This document shows, in pieces, positions 54,327 to 64,000 of a stretch of DNA of 64,000 bases. How positions within the stretch are numbered: the stretch's first letter is position 1; each line of letters begins with the position of its first letter. The notes under the pieces are model-generated. The model did no database searches. It was given only the letters and a program-made list of their open reading frames with translations, and was not told where the DNA came from. The DNA is from Tritrichomonas musculus (lineage: Eukaryota > Parabasalia > Tritrichomonadida > Tritrichomonadidae): assembly GCA_039105265.1 (NCBI GenBank), contig JAPFFF010000004.1:4712001-4776000 (forward strand), in the 5' to 3' direction. The position numbers were made by a program, and so were the translations under genes.

Positions 54327-55772
54327 ATGCCTTGTGGTTGCGATTGCTCAGATTCATTTGCAGGATTATTATTTTCGCAACTATTCGATATTGGAAATTC
54401 AGCAGGATCGCTCATTGTAGAAGCTCTTAATATATTTCGAACTTTTCAAAGAATGAGTGCGATAAAGTCATTCACAGTAAAATTCTCGAATAATTGTTTT
54501 TCGATGTTTGATTGGGCCAAAAAATTGATTCAAATCATTTCAAATTTAATTGGACTGACACCATTTACAAATTTAGAATTATTTCTATTTTATTCATTTG
54601 CTTTTCCATTGTCAATTCTAGTTTTTGTTTCAACCGTCATTCCGAATTTCCATTTATACAATCACCTTTCATTATTTGTAGTGATCACCTTCTTTGGCAT
54701 TGGAATCGGATCAATTGGCGGGAATTTATCTGATGTTTTAATTTTTACTATTATTCCAGCAGCCATTTTTATTATTTATATGGTCTATTATTACTGTCCT
54801 GTCCACTGTCATAGGAGGGTTGGCAATTCAACGGATGCTTGTTGCTTTTACAACACATGTGATTGTTGTGAAATATCAGTAAATTTTTGGTTTTCAAAGC
54901 CATTATTTGCAGGTTGCTTTTTCTTCTTAATAATTTCAGCACCAATTTCTTATTATAAAGGATTGCTATGGATATATCTTCCGGCGATTACAACTACAAT
55001 AATTATAATATCATTCATTAGAGAATATGTTGTTTACAAATGTAAAGATATCGATGATGAAATAGAATTCGAAAGGAGTGCAGGCAATGTAATTCTTTTT
55101 CTCATTAATTTTTTAAATTTATTATTAATTCCATCAATTGAAAATTTCGGAGAATTGATTCAAGGAAAGTATAAAACAAATTGGAATATTATTTCAAGCT
55201 TTGTGGTTAATTCATTGGTTTTGCCAATTGCTATTACAATAATAATGGTAATTTCAAATTATTACAAAATTGCTATAAAGTATAAAGAAGTTGATTTTGG
55301 ATTTAATTTTTATTGTTTAATTGAATTGGTTGACACAGTTAGACAAATTTCATATGCAATTGTTGCAGCTTTAGATATTTTATGGGCTTGTATTGGAATT
55401 GAAATTTTCTGGATTATATTAATTATAGTTGTTAGACCATACAGAAATATAAGTGACTATTCTTTGGCCTTTGGCAACTCTTTAGTGCTTCTTATTTCTA
55501 ATGGAGCTGCTCTTTATTGCGATATGAATGATACGGCTAGTTTTAGTTTTGGAATAACATTGTTTTTTGTTATATTGGCCTGTATACCAGCTGTTGTTTC
55601 AATTTATTTGTTTTTTATTTTCGATTTTCAAGTTTATTTTGATGATGATGAAGATGTCGATTTAGATGAATATGAAGATTTTTTGATAGGCATTGGCCTT
55701 ATTGCTAGTCCAATATGCTTTTTATTTTTAGGCATATTTCTGGCAACAATTTTAAGGTCGACTTATGAATAA
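54327..55772 (+). CDS. Multi-pass membrane protein with Cys-rich segment
   Basis: This 481-residue protein has an N-terminal MPCGCDCSDS motif, about ten hydrophobic helices from residue 85 to the end, and a Cys-rich loop at about 155-187 (CPVHCHRR...CCFYNTCDCCE) that could bind metal or be acylated. An acidic loop (DDDEDVDLDEYEDF, about 436-450) precedes the last helix. Not recognised as a known transporter or channel. Divergent from the type I membrane protein gene and convergent with the next gene. Confidence 0.7.
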   Translation: MPCGCDCSDSFAGLLFSQLFDIGNSAGSLIVEALNIFRTFQRMSAIKSFTVKFSNNCFSMFDWAKKLIQIISNLIGLTPFTNLELFLFYSFAFPLSILVFVSTVIPNFHLYNHLSLFVVITFFGIGIGSIGGNLSDVLIFTIIPAAIFIIYMVYYYCPVHCHRRVGNSTDACCFYNTCDCCEISVNFWFSKPLFAGCFFFLIISAPISYYKGLLWIYLPAITTTIIIISFIREYVVYKCKDIDDEIEFERSAGNVILFLINFLNLLLIPSIENFGELIQGKYKTNWNIISSFVVNSLVLPIAITIIMVISNYYKIAIKYKEVDFGFNFYCLIELVDTVRQISYAIVAALDILWACIGIEIFWIILIIVVRPYRNISDYSLAFGNSLVLLISNGAALYCDMNDTASFSFGITLFFVILACIPAVVSIYLFFIFDFQVYFDDDEDVDLDEYEDFLIGIGLIASPICFLFLGIFLATILRSTYE

Positions 55773-55824
55773 ATACATAAATCACATTTTTTTTTTTTTT
55801 TTTAATCAAATAATTGATTTCAAT

Positions 55825-56310
55825 CTAATAAATGTTGCAACACACAGATAAAAATAATGAAAATATATAAAATGATGTATATGTTGATATCACAAAAAGG
55901 ATAAAAGTACCTGGGGTAGGTTCTTGTTTGTAAATAAAATTATCACTGAATGCATTTGTTGCGTATGAGAAATCTGAAAAAGTAATTTTTGCTAGCTTTG
56001 TTTTCTCTATTCCTTCGTTTGAAAATTTTAATGTGTAGTTGCAATCTGGAAACCTTGCTCCGATTATTCCTGATTTTGAATTAAATGGACCATGCTCTTC
56101 AATTTCTTTTGTTTTATTTCCAGCAGTTACATCTAAGTAAAGATCCTTATTTTTCTTCATATCAAGGAAAAATGACCACAAACCTCTTTTGTATTTAATA
56201 TCAACTGTATCAAGAGGTTTCATATATAACGTTAGATTAGGTCTCCAATATTTATTTGCGAAATTAATCACAACATGACATAAAGTACTTTGAAAGAGGA
56301 TAAAAATCAT
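55825..56310 (-). CDS. Small secreted or type I membrane protein
   Basis: This 161-residue protein has a short hydrophobic N-terminus (MIFILFQSTLCHVVI), a luminal part with sequons NLT, NKT and NYT and one pair of Cys, and a C-terminal hydrophobic helix (about 133-157, GTFILFVISTYTSFYIFSLF) ending CCNIY. The layout mirrors the larger type I protein at 52987. Family unknown; the weak signal leaves some doubt about the start. Confidence 0.55.
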   Translation of the reverse strand: MIFILFQSTLCHVVINFANKYWRPNLTLYMKPLDTVDIKYKRGLWSFFLDMKKNKDLYLDVTAGNKTKEIEEHGPFNSKSGIIGARFPDCNYTLKFSNEGIEKTKLAKITFSDFSYATNAFSDNFIYKQEPTPGTFILFVISTYTSFYIFSLFLSVCCNIY

Positions 56311-56513
56311 GTTAAAAATAAAAAATAAAATTGATGCAAAACGAAATGTGATATAAAAAATAAGTCAATCTCAGATAATAAAATCTCTTGCTCACTTTTT
56401 GGATGTAAAATTAAATTTAATTCTGAGAATTACAAATATTGCATCCAACTTTTTATGATGTGAACTTACAATAAGTTTTATATGAAACTCAATAAATTCA
56501 ATACAAAGTTAAT

Positions 56514-56517
<4 letters not shown>

Positions 56518-56563
<46 letters not shown>
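56518..56563 (+). repeat. 46-bp poly-T tract
   Basis: Uninterrupted T run downstream of the small secreted-protein gene. No paired terminal repeat is found beside it. Confidence 0.9.
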
Positions 56564-56564
<1 letters not shown>

Positions 56565-57906
56565 AATTTCCTCGCAAATTTGATTATTTTTTTGCCACAG
56601 AAAAAGTGAGTTGATTTGAAAAAAAAGTTCAAATTCACTTAATCTTCTAATGAAAAAGGTTTTGACAAGGAAACATGAATTATTATATTAATCTAATCTT
56701 CATTTATTTTATATTCTGAATCTTATTCATAATATTCTTCAGTATTGTGTCGCTCCTCATTAAACTTTAGAAAGGCATTCTGAATCTTTTTTAGGGATAA
56801 ATTGACTTATGTACTTTTGTTTTGTTTACTCCAATTCTTTTGAATATATATCTAGCCAAAACATTCAAAAAGTAAGTAGAGTACAACTTTTTCAATGAAA
56901 TATATGTTACCTATCGTTGAGTCCTCTCAATTTTCATTCTCTAATCTTTTCCGTTTTCTCGGCTATTCAAAACTCATCCTTAATTATAAGTAATTTTATC
57001 TTTTTTTAGAATGAATTTGATTTTTTTCTCAGAAGTGCAATTTCTAATAGAATTGTTATTTCGAGAATGGATATCAAAAGTGTCACTTTTTTGATTCTGA
57101 TACTCGATTATCAGTTTAAAAATCTTATATCGAGATTATTGATTATCGTGATATCAGATATGAAATGCAATATGAATATAATTGTAAACTTGATATATAT
57201 TACTAAGATCTCTGTATCAGAATTGACACTTTTTAAGCTTGATAATTCATTATCAGTTTGTAAACCAGACATTCTCAAGAAATCGTTAATTAAATAGGAA
57301 ATGTTATATAAAAAAATTGAATATTTGATATAATGATTGATCATTATCAAACATTTTTCACTTGCTAAAAATTATTATATTTAATTTTCCTCTTCGTAAA
57401 ATAATATATCGCTTAGATAAAACATATATTTTCATTTATTATTATTTAAAATATATTATAAACGAATATATTTGAATTTTTTTTCAAAAAATTTGAATGC
57501 TCTCTAAATGTTTCTTGATAATTGAGATCGATTATCAAATATCAAAAAAAGCACTGATTATTGATATCGATTATCGAAATACAACAAGCCTACTCGAGAT
57601 TTCAAACATATTTTTTTTTTTATTTATTGGCATTTCTGATTTTAAAATACAGCTTCATTTTAAAGGAAACAGACCATTCAATTGAGTTTTGGCTTAAAGG
57701 TATTATTTCTGCAAAAAGATTTTTTATTAAAAATGTAACTTTTATTATGTTAAAAAAGTGGATTTTTTTAGAAAATTTAAAAAAATTTTCTGGGAATATC
57801 AGATTATTTTTAATTTAAAAATCGATTATTACGATCATAATTTCAATCATTATTAATCGTAATATTCTATATTTTGAAGCTATATTTGGGCGAAAAATTC
57901 AGAGTT

Positions 57907-58042
57907 TTTTAATCGCTTAAAGGAAAAAAAAGACGGTTTTTCCTTTGAGCGATCATTTTTGACCTAAATATGGTGATTTAACCGTTTTGCTTAATGGTAT
58001 AACCGCCAAATTTTTAGCGGTTACACCTTTAAGCGATTAAAA
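57907..58042. repeat. 136-bp nested foldback
   Basis: Outer arms TTTTAATCGCTTAAAGG and CCTTTAAGCGATTAAAA are perfect complements. Inside are a second hairpin (CGCTTAAAGGAAAAA against TTTTTCCTTTGAGCG) and AACCGC...GCGGTT arms. MITE-like; no clear target duplication. Confidence 0.7.
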
Positions 58043-58234
58043 TAGGTGAATTTAAAATATATTTATTTGACCTTATTTCATTGAATGAAAGGACAAATAT
58101 TTGATAGAACAAACAACCAAATATTAATTCAATTATTATTTTGATTTTCTAAATAATTGTTTGTGCAAAATAGAATAAAAATTAAAAAATAATTAAAAAT
58201 ATAGACCAAAAAAAAAAAAAAAAAAAAAAAAAAA

Positions 58235-58812
58235 GGGAGATATTTTTTGCCCCCAATCTCTTTTGACCCCAACGGTTAAGGTCAATATTGACCCTGTATC
58301 GTACTTCAGAAAAAATCGGCGAGAACTTTTTTGCACTTTTGTGAAAAATACCATGAGTAGCTACTCACGCTTTTTTCTCTAAATTTTTATTTTTTACAAA
58401 TAATGCTAATTGTATAATTTTGAAAAGATTAGTAAACATTTATTGTTATATATAACATCATAGGCACGAATATGTGAAGAAAATCTTATATATTTTTTAA
58501 CAAAGAGATATCTTTAATATTATTGATAAATTTTTTTTTTACCAAAAAAAGAAAAAATTGGTATAATAATTACTACAATGAGATACTAATTACGTATAAC
58601 TTACTCGGGGTGGAAGAAATTTTCTCTGGAGCTGCTTTTTATTAAAAATGATTTTTTTGAAATTTTCGTAAAAAAAGCGTGAGTAGCTACTCATGGTATT
58701 TTTCACAAAAGTGCAAAAAAGTTCTCGCCTATTTTTTCTGAAGTACGATACAGGGTCAATATTGACCTTAACCGTTGGGGTCAAAAGAGATTGGGGGCAA
58801 AAAATATCTCCC
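58235..58812. mobile_element. 578-bp MITE with 142-bp TIRs inserted in poly-A
   Basis: Begins GGGAGATATTTTTTGCCCCC and ends with the complement. The arms (58235-58376 and inverse) match with one mismatch (ATCGGC against ATAGGC). Flanked by A tracts of 27 and 29 bp, so any 9-bp duplication would be A9. Related to the 99-bp element at 50916. No transposase is encoded. Confidence 0.85.
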
Positions 58813-58843
<31 letters not shown>

Positions 58844-59458
58844 AACAATTGAATTCATTTTTTTTGAATGTATATAAGAACAAATATGTTATCAAAATGT
58901 TTATTGATATAACTGACAAGAATATGGTTACTTTTTTTTTTTTTTTGCTAAAGGTAGCCATGAAGCTGTATTTTAAAATATATAAAAACTAATAATATAA
59001 TGCTTTAATGTTAAAATCAAAAATGCATGCTTTTATACAAAAGTTTCATTGAAAAATCTAATATCCGAAGCTGAGAAAAAGATCAATCTCGAGTATCAGT
59101 GTATATTTCATTTATCGATATCAAAAAATGAATCAATAATCGATCTCAAGAAATGAAAAATAGCAAGCCTATCATTAATCTGTTAGATTCCCATAATGAT
59201 AACTTATCAAACCATTTATTCTCATAAAAAATTTGTTGTATCTTATAGAATTAATTATTAAACTTTTCAGAATTGATATAAATAATGATACTTACTTTTT
59301 ATCTTTTCATAAAATTAATAAAAAGAAATTATATGATTGTTACTATTTAAATTGCTTATCATTTAATATTATTACTGAACCGATTCTGTTTTATCATAAA
59401 AAATGAAATATAAATTCAGGCGACCGTTTACACAGTAATTTTTTTTTAATCTCAAAAA

Positions 59459-62400
59459 ATGGCATCTCCCAATGAATACCAGCAAATGGAATCATTTATA
59501 TTAGCAAAAGTGAATAATCCTCAATTCACAAATGAAAAACTTGATCAATTAGAAAAAGAACCAAGTTGTTATCTACAACATAAACTTTTTATTGAGATCT
59601 CCAACAATCCTTATGTTCTAGTATATTGTACCAATTATATCAGCGTTTTAGTCCGTAAAGATAGCCCTATTTGGAATGCTCAAATTTTAGCAGAAATATT
59701 TGAATGGATTCCAGATGTTATTCAAAAGAAAGCAGAAATACTTTTTCAATTTCAAAAGCAGTTTAGAATTGTTATTATAGACTACTTGTGCGTACTTTAT
59801 ACTTATATTCTTTCGAAGTTGTGGGATACTAATTCTCAACTTGCTAATTTTTTCATTACAATTGCTAACATTATTCCAGATTCTGATCCGCATCATCGAG
59901 AGCTAAGATACTCTTTTTTTGCTAAAGTCATTAATGAAATACAAGATACACAAAATATTTATGCACAAAAAATCAAAACAAAAATTCTTGCGGATAAAAA
60001 TGATGCCAGTCTTTTTAACTTGTTTATGGATGTTGTCAATTCTAACTTCCAAGGAGTGTTAGATTTTTCACAGGCAAACACAATACAAGCATCTCTTGAA
60101 TTGTTATTAGCAATATTGTGCTTTTATAAGAAAAAGCAAAATTCCACCAAATCTGACACAGATGAAAATGCTTTATATTTTTGTGACTTAACTCTCAATT
60201 TCAAAGATGTTCTTACTGACGCTAATTTTATTTCAACTCTATTTTCATTATTTAATTTTTCAAAGGCTGAAAACAGTAAAGAAATTATAAAAAACTTGTT
60301 GAAAGTAATCCTAGAAATTATTTCTGTAAAAGAATCGTATTTTCCAAATATTAAAGATAAGCTTTCTTTAATCGTTCCTATTGTTACTAATCTCACACAA
60401 TTGATACAGATGGATATTTTAAGGGATTCCGATGTTTTTTTACTATCATCTCAAGTTATTTACAAACTTTCTCTTCTTGTTAGTAATAACAACGTAATTA
60501 TGAACATGCAAGACCAATTATTTAGTTTTTTATCAGTTTTACGCGAAATACTGGCACCCTACCTAACTGATACTAATCTATTTGTTTCAAATAATGAAAG
60601 TATAATCAATTTTATCAAATTTTGGACCACAATTATTAGCAAAAATTCGAGTATTGTTCAGTTTAAGGAGATGTCATTTCCACTTTTCCAAAGTTATATT
60701 CAAACTCTTTTGAAAAGTTCGTCTGAGCTTCCTGACGAAATGATCGAAATTCTTGGTCTTGACAAATATATTATTTGTGAACAAATTAAAGTCATGCCTG
60801 TTCTTCTAAAGACTGATTTTGCTGCTCTCGGAATTCTTTTGGAAACTGCATCACGTCAAGTTTTCGAATCTTATAAAAACATTATTATAAACAAGAGAAT
60901 TGATAATATGGATCAATTTCATGCATGTGATGTTCAAATGGCAATTTATATTCTTATTATGACAGTTGGCCTTTCAAGTATACTTACTAAAGATAATATA
61001 CGAAAGAAACGAAGGCCTCTTGACTTCGAAGAAATCTTTTTCAAATTCATAATTGAAGTAATTGATTTTACAGACCAAAATATTCCCACAATTTTCTCAA
61101 TGAATGGAATGTTTTTAGAAAGAGCAATATATCTTTTTGCTCGTTCATTCCAGAGAACTATTTTCTCGGTATTTAGTTCCGAATCTTCACAAGAAGAAAA
61201 TGGCCAAGTTTTGATTAATTATAACAAGATTATCAAACGTCTTGTTGATGCACTTTATTGCCTTCATGTTTTCACTAATGAAAAATTCATTTTTGAAAAT
61301 CTTAAGTCAATTCAGAAAATTTACAATCACCTCAATTCTTTAAGTTCGTCAAAATCAAAAATATTGGATCATTTAGATTCACTCAGTGTATCATTAACCG
61401 AAAAAGCAATGATAAGCGCTCAAGAATCTCAACCGATTGAAAATTATGCTCTTCTTCTTGAAGTATCGCGTAATATTACTGAAGGTGTTGCGAATGGAGC
61501 TTTCCAATTCATGTCCAATCCTGAAATTTGCCTCAATTTCAAAAAAGAGATTCCGATGCTAATGCAAATTGTAAAATCAATTGTTGCAAAGAACCAAGAA
61601 GTAATTAAGCCATTTTTAGCGAGTATTGAAGCTAAATTTAATGAACTTGCAAGCGGTGGAGAAAACAATAGTACTGTTGCAGTTCTTGTCTTTATTTATC
61701 AATTGATTGGAATTTTCTCAAATGATACATCAAATGAATCATCAAAGCCTTCCAATGGCTCATTTCTTGAGTTTTTCAAATGGGCTTTTCCAAATCAGCT
61801 CACAGCGCTAGCAAAAATCGCACCACAAGTTTCTGTAAACCCTGAAATTGCTTCCACTTACTTAAAGTTATGGTATATTTTCATGTCACAAGTCACCGTA
61901 CATCAGAAAAATTCATCCATTTTTAAACCACATAGTCCGGACTCAATAATATTATTCACTATGGTCACAAATGTTTTAGTTAGTTACTTACAAGCTACTG
62001 CAGCAACTGTTGCTCAAAATGATTTATATAAAGAAAAATTAAAACCAATGAAAAATGCAATGCTGTTAATGAGTGAAAGCCTTGGTGCTGATTACATTAT
62101 GTTCGGTGTTTTTGAATTGTACAATGATCCAACTCTTGTTAATTTATTAACTAATTTTATCAGTATTATCAGTGGACTCTCGATTGAAGTAATTCTCCAA
62201 TATCCAAAACTTTCTATTGCATACATGAAGCTCATTGTTGCTTTATGCAAGAATCATCTCATGACAATTTGTAATTGTTCTCTTGAATTCTTTGATTATT
62301 TGTTCACCGCAATATATGCTGGATTACGAGAAATAAATGAAGAAATAAGAGATATGTCAATTGATGCAGGTAAATTAATGGGAAAGTTTGTTCAATCAAA

Positions 62401-62740
62401 CAAGACAAATCAAGTAATTGCTGAATCAATAGGAAGAAATCAAGCAGTGATTACTCAAATTCTTACAATTGCAATTGACCTTTACCTTACAACAAATAAA
62501 GAATATAACTTGTTAATGCTAATCAATCCATTTTTGACTTTCTTACCAAATTATATGCAAAATTTGGCAACAACAATGCTACCTCAAGTTCCTCAGGATG
62601 GTGCCGATAAATATAGAGAAATATTCCAAGAATTGATTGCGGCTGCTACTGATATCTTTATGTTTGATAAGTTTAAACTGGCAATGGAACAATTGAAGAA
62701 TTTTGCCAAGATAGTCCATCTGAAAGTACCTGTTCAATAG
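59459..62740 (+). CDS. Exportin-like karyopherin (XPO7/XPO4-like)
   Basis: This 1093-residue all-helical HEAT-repeat protein is expected to carry cargo through nuclear pores with Ran-GTP. The N-terminus (1 to about 140) shows the importin-beta N-terminal arrangement: EKLDQLEKEPSCYLQHKLFI, a helix with NPYVLVYCTNYISVLVRK, then QFRIVIIDYLCVLYTYILSKLW. The HRELRYSFF block at about 146 and the overall length resemble exportin-7/4 rather than CRM1 or CAS. The rest consists of amphipathic helices about 35-45 residues apart. No interruption. Cargo cannot be told. Confidence 0.7.
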   Translation: MASPNEYQQMESFILAKVNNPQFTNEKLDQLEKEPSCYLQHKLFIEISNNPYVLVYCTNYISVLVRKDSPIWNAQILAEIFEWIPDVIQKKAEILFQFQKQFRIVIIDYLCVLYTYILSKLWDTNSQLANFFITIANIIPDSDPHHRELRYSFFAKVINEIQDTQNIYAQKIKTKILADKNDASLFNLFMDVVNSNFQGVLDFSQANTIQASLELLLAILCFYKKKQNSTKSDTDENALYFCDLTLNFKDVLTDANFISTLFSLFNFSKAENSKEIIKNLLKVILEIISVKESYFPNIKDKLSLIVPIVTNLTQLIQMDILRDSDVFLLSSQVIYKLSLLVSNNNVIMNMQDQLFSFLSVLREILAPYLTDTNLFVSNNESIINFIKFWTTIISKNSSIVQFKEMSFPLFQSYIQTLLKSSSELPDEMIEILGLDKYIICEQIKVMPVLLKTDFAALGILLETASRQVFESYKNIIINKRIDNMDQFHACDVQMAIYILIMTVGLSSILTKDNIRKKRRPLDFEEIFFKFIIEVIDFTDQNIPTIFSMNGMFLERAIYLFARSFQRTIFSVFSSESSQEENGQVLINYNKIIKRLVDALYCLHVFTNEKFIFENLKSIQKIYNHLNSLSSSKSKILDHLDSLSVSLTEKAMISAQESQPIENYALLLEVSRNITEGVANGAFQFMSNPEICLNFKKEIPMLMQIVKSIVAKNQEVIKPFLASIEAKFNELASGGENNSTVAVLVFIYQLIGIFSNDTSNESSKPSNGSFLEFFKWAFPNQLTALAKIAPQVSVNPEIASTYLKLWYIFMSQVTVHQKNSSIFKPHSPDSIILFTMVTNVLVSYLQATAATVAQNDLYKEKLKPMKNAMLLMSESLGADYIMFGVFELYNDPTLVNLLTNFISIISGLSIEVILQYPKLSIAYMKLIVALCKNHLMTICNCSLEFFDYLFTAIYAGLREINEEIRDMSIDAGKLMGKFVQSNKTNQVIAESIGRNQAVITQILTIAIDLYLTTNKEYNLLMLINPFLTFLPNYMQNLATTMLPQVPQDGADKYREIFQELIAAATDIFMFDKFKLAMEQLKNFAKIVHLKVPVQ

Positions 62741-62910
62741 TTAATATATTTTTATTTATTTATTGTTGTAGTAATGTTTAAAATATATTTATTTATTTAT
62801 TTTTTTTTTTTAAATATATTTATTGATTTTGTAATTATTTGATCGGTAAGTAGCACTAATACAGACTTATTTTGTTTTTGAGTCACAATATTAATTACTC
62901 ATTAGGATAC

Positions 62911-62941
<31 letters not shown>

Positions 62942-64000
62942 TGGGAAATCGTAATTGCCCGCACAAAAAAGGTCAATTTTGGCCTTAAAACCGTTGTCAA
63001 ATGAAAATGGAAGAATGACTTTTTGAATTATTTGGCTAATTATTCTCTGAAAATAATAATAAAATTACTAATTTACGAAATCTTCCTCAGATATTTGCGA
63101 AGTCTTCCCAAAATAGTTGCGAAATCTTCCCCAGATATTTGCGAAATCTTCCCCAGATATTTGCGAAGTCTTCCCCAGATAATTACGAAATCTTCCCCAG
63201 ATAATTACAAAATCTTCCCAAAATAGTTGCGAAATCTTCCCCAGATATTTGCGAAATCTTCCCAAAATAGTTACGAAATCTTCCCCAGATAGTTGCGAAA
63301 TCATTTTCAGATGATTATTCTTATCTGATTATAAAATCATTTTCAGATGATCACAACTATCTGGGGAAGATTTCGCAAATATCTGGGGAAGATTTCGCAA
63401 CTATTTTGGGAAGACTTCGCAAATATCTGAGGAAGATTTCGTAAATTAGTAATTTTATTATTATTTTCAGAGAATAATTAGCCAAATAATTCAAAAAGTC
63501 ATTCTTCCATTTTCATTTGACAACGGTTTTAAGGCCAAAATTGACCTTTTTTGTGCGGGCAATTACGATTGAGGGCAATTACGATTTCCCTTTTTTTTTT
63601 TTTTTTTTCCATTTTTTTATTTCGAAGAATGTTTTCATATTCTTTTTACGTTTATATGTTAACTTTTATTCATTTTTTTAATTCTATGAATGAAGATATT
63701 TGTTCTAATTTGATATTTAAACGATAGAATTTGTTTTTAATTAAGGATGAACTCGGATTTCAAACTTTTTGAATACTTATTCAATTTTTTCCTTTCAATT
63801 TTTGATATGTCTAATAAAAAAATGATTTGTTTTATTGCATTTTAATAATCCTTTTCTTTTCATGTTTTGGGAATATATAGGAAAAATTCTGAATTTTATT
63901 TTTATGCAAAGACCATTTACAATTATGAAAAAAAAAAAAATATTGATAATATGGAATATTTGGATGACCATATTAAGCAATGTTTACTTAAAACAAATTC
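62741..64000. other. Non-genic region downstream of the exportin-like gene
   Basis: Holds poly-T tracts and the foldback element 62943-63590. The final 390 bp are AT-rich with no credible gene in this window. Confidence 0.6.
62943..63590. mobile_element. 648-bp foldback element with internal 22-bp tandem repeats
   Basis: Starts GGGAAATCGTAATTGCCC and ends with its complement. The arms extend about 200 bp; the right arm has a duplicated 16-bp GGGCAATTACGATTGA-type block. About 11 degenerate copies of ATATTTGCGAAATCTTCCCCAG lie at 63074-63310, and a few more lie inverted in the right arm. Flanked by T tracts of 27 and 18 bp. Non-coding despite an open frame through the tandem repeat. Confidence 0.85.

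Larger units (their letters stand above)
56311..59458. other. Non-genic region rich in repeats
   Basis: No credible gene in about 3.1 kb. It contains a 46-bp T tract (56518-56563), several GATTATCGATATC-like motifs around 57100-57600 and 59080-59150, a small foldback (57907-58042) and a MITE (58235-58812). Short open frames here have no features of proteins. Confidence 0.65.

Noticed and set aside
58590-58992. Open frames across the 58235 MITE and its flank
   Set aside because: They run through terminal inverted repeats and homopolymers.
63023-63304. Repetitive open frames (RSLPQIITKSSPDN-type and complement)
   Set aside because: They are translations of the 22-bp tandem repeat of the foldback element.
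1-64000. CRISPR arrays, bacterial operons or ribosome-binding sites
   Set aside because: No regularly spaced direct repeats with unique spacers were seen; gene content is eukaryotic.

Overview
The window looks like genomic DNA of a parabasalid protist, most likely a Tritrichomonas/Trichomonas-type trichomonad. The evidence is AT-rich, apparently intron-poor genes, many poly-A/poly-T tracts, a very large multi-pass protein with a C-terminal nucleotide-cyclase-like domain, a type I metacaspase, and above all two large Maverick/Polinton virus-like transposons of the kind known to crowd trichomonad genomes. The organism call is inference from content; no rRNA or other marker gene is present.

Region A (1 to about 15146) is the right-hand part of a first Maverick; its left end lies outside the window. 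It carries the tail of an upstream gene, a major capsid protein, small structural or unknown proteins, an AT-hook/basic protein, an HNH-type protein, a protein-primed family B DNA polymerase, a giant fibre-like protein (minus strand) and, 16 bp away on the other strand, a minor-capsid candidate. It ends in a minisatellite and a 58-bp inverted repeat whose outer end (ACTACT) is the probable terminus. From 15147 to 17252 there is only AT-rich non-genic DNA with a scrap of a decayed coiled-coil gene.

Region B (17253-36038) is a complete second Maverick of 18.8 kb. It has about 541-bp terminal inverted repeats beginning AGTAGTGTAC, flanked by a 5-bp target duplication TATAT. It encodes an FtsK/HerA packaging ATPase, major capsid protein, pVI-like small protein, fibre-like protein with a divergently transcribed small capsid candidate, DDE integrase, PD-(D/E)xK-type endonuclease, protein-primed polymerase with an OTU-like N-terminal domain, and several conserved orphans. 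All major enzymatic ORFs are intact, so the element could be or recently have been active. Its genes contain many GC-rich tandem pairs of small hairpins, mostly with 3-nt loops. They resemble mobile double-hairpin elements and are the most unusual feature of the window. The two elements are related but strongly diverged, and gene order differs.

Region C (36044-64000) is host DNA: metacaspase, a small tail-anchored protein, an HAD hydrolase, V-ATPase proteolipid c'', a low-complexity Asn/Ser/Arg-rich protein, the cyclase-like receptor, three signal-peptide or multi-pass membrane proteins, and an exportin-like karyopherin. Wide AT-rich intergenic stretches hold MITE-like foldback elements with GGGA...TCCC or GGGAAA...TTTCCC ends. 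One of them has a clean 9-bp target duplication, which suggests mobilisation by Mutator-like transposases.
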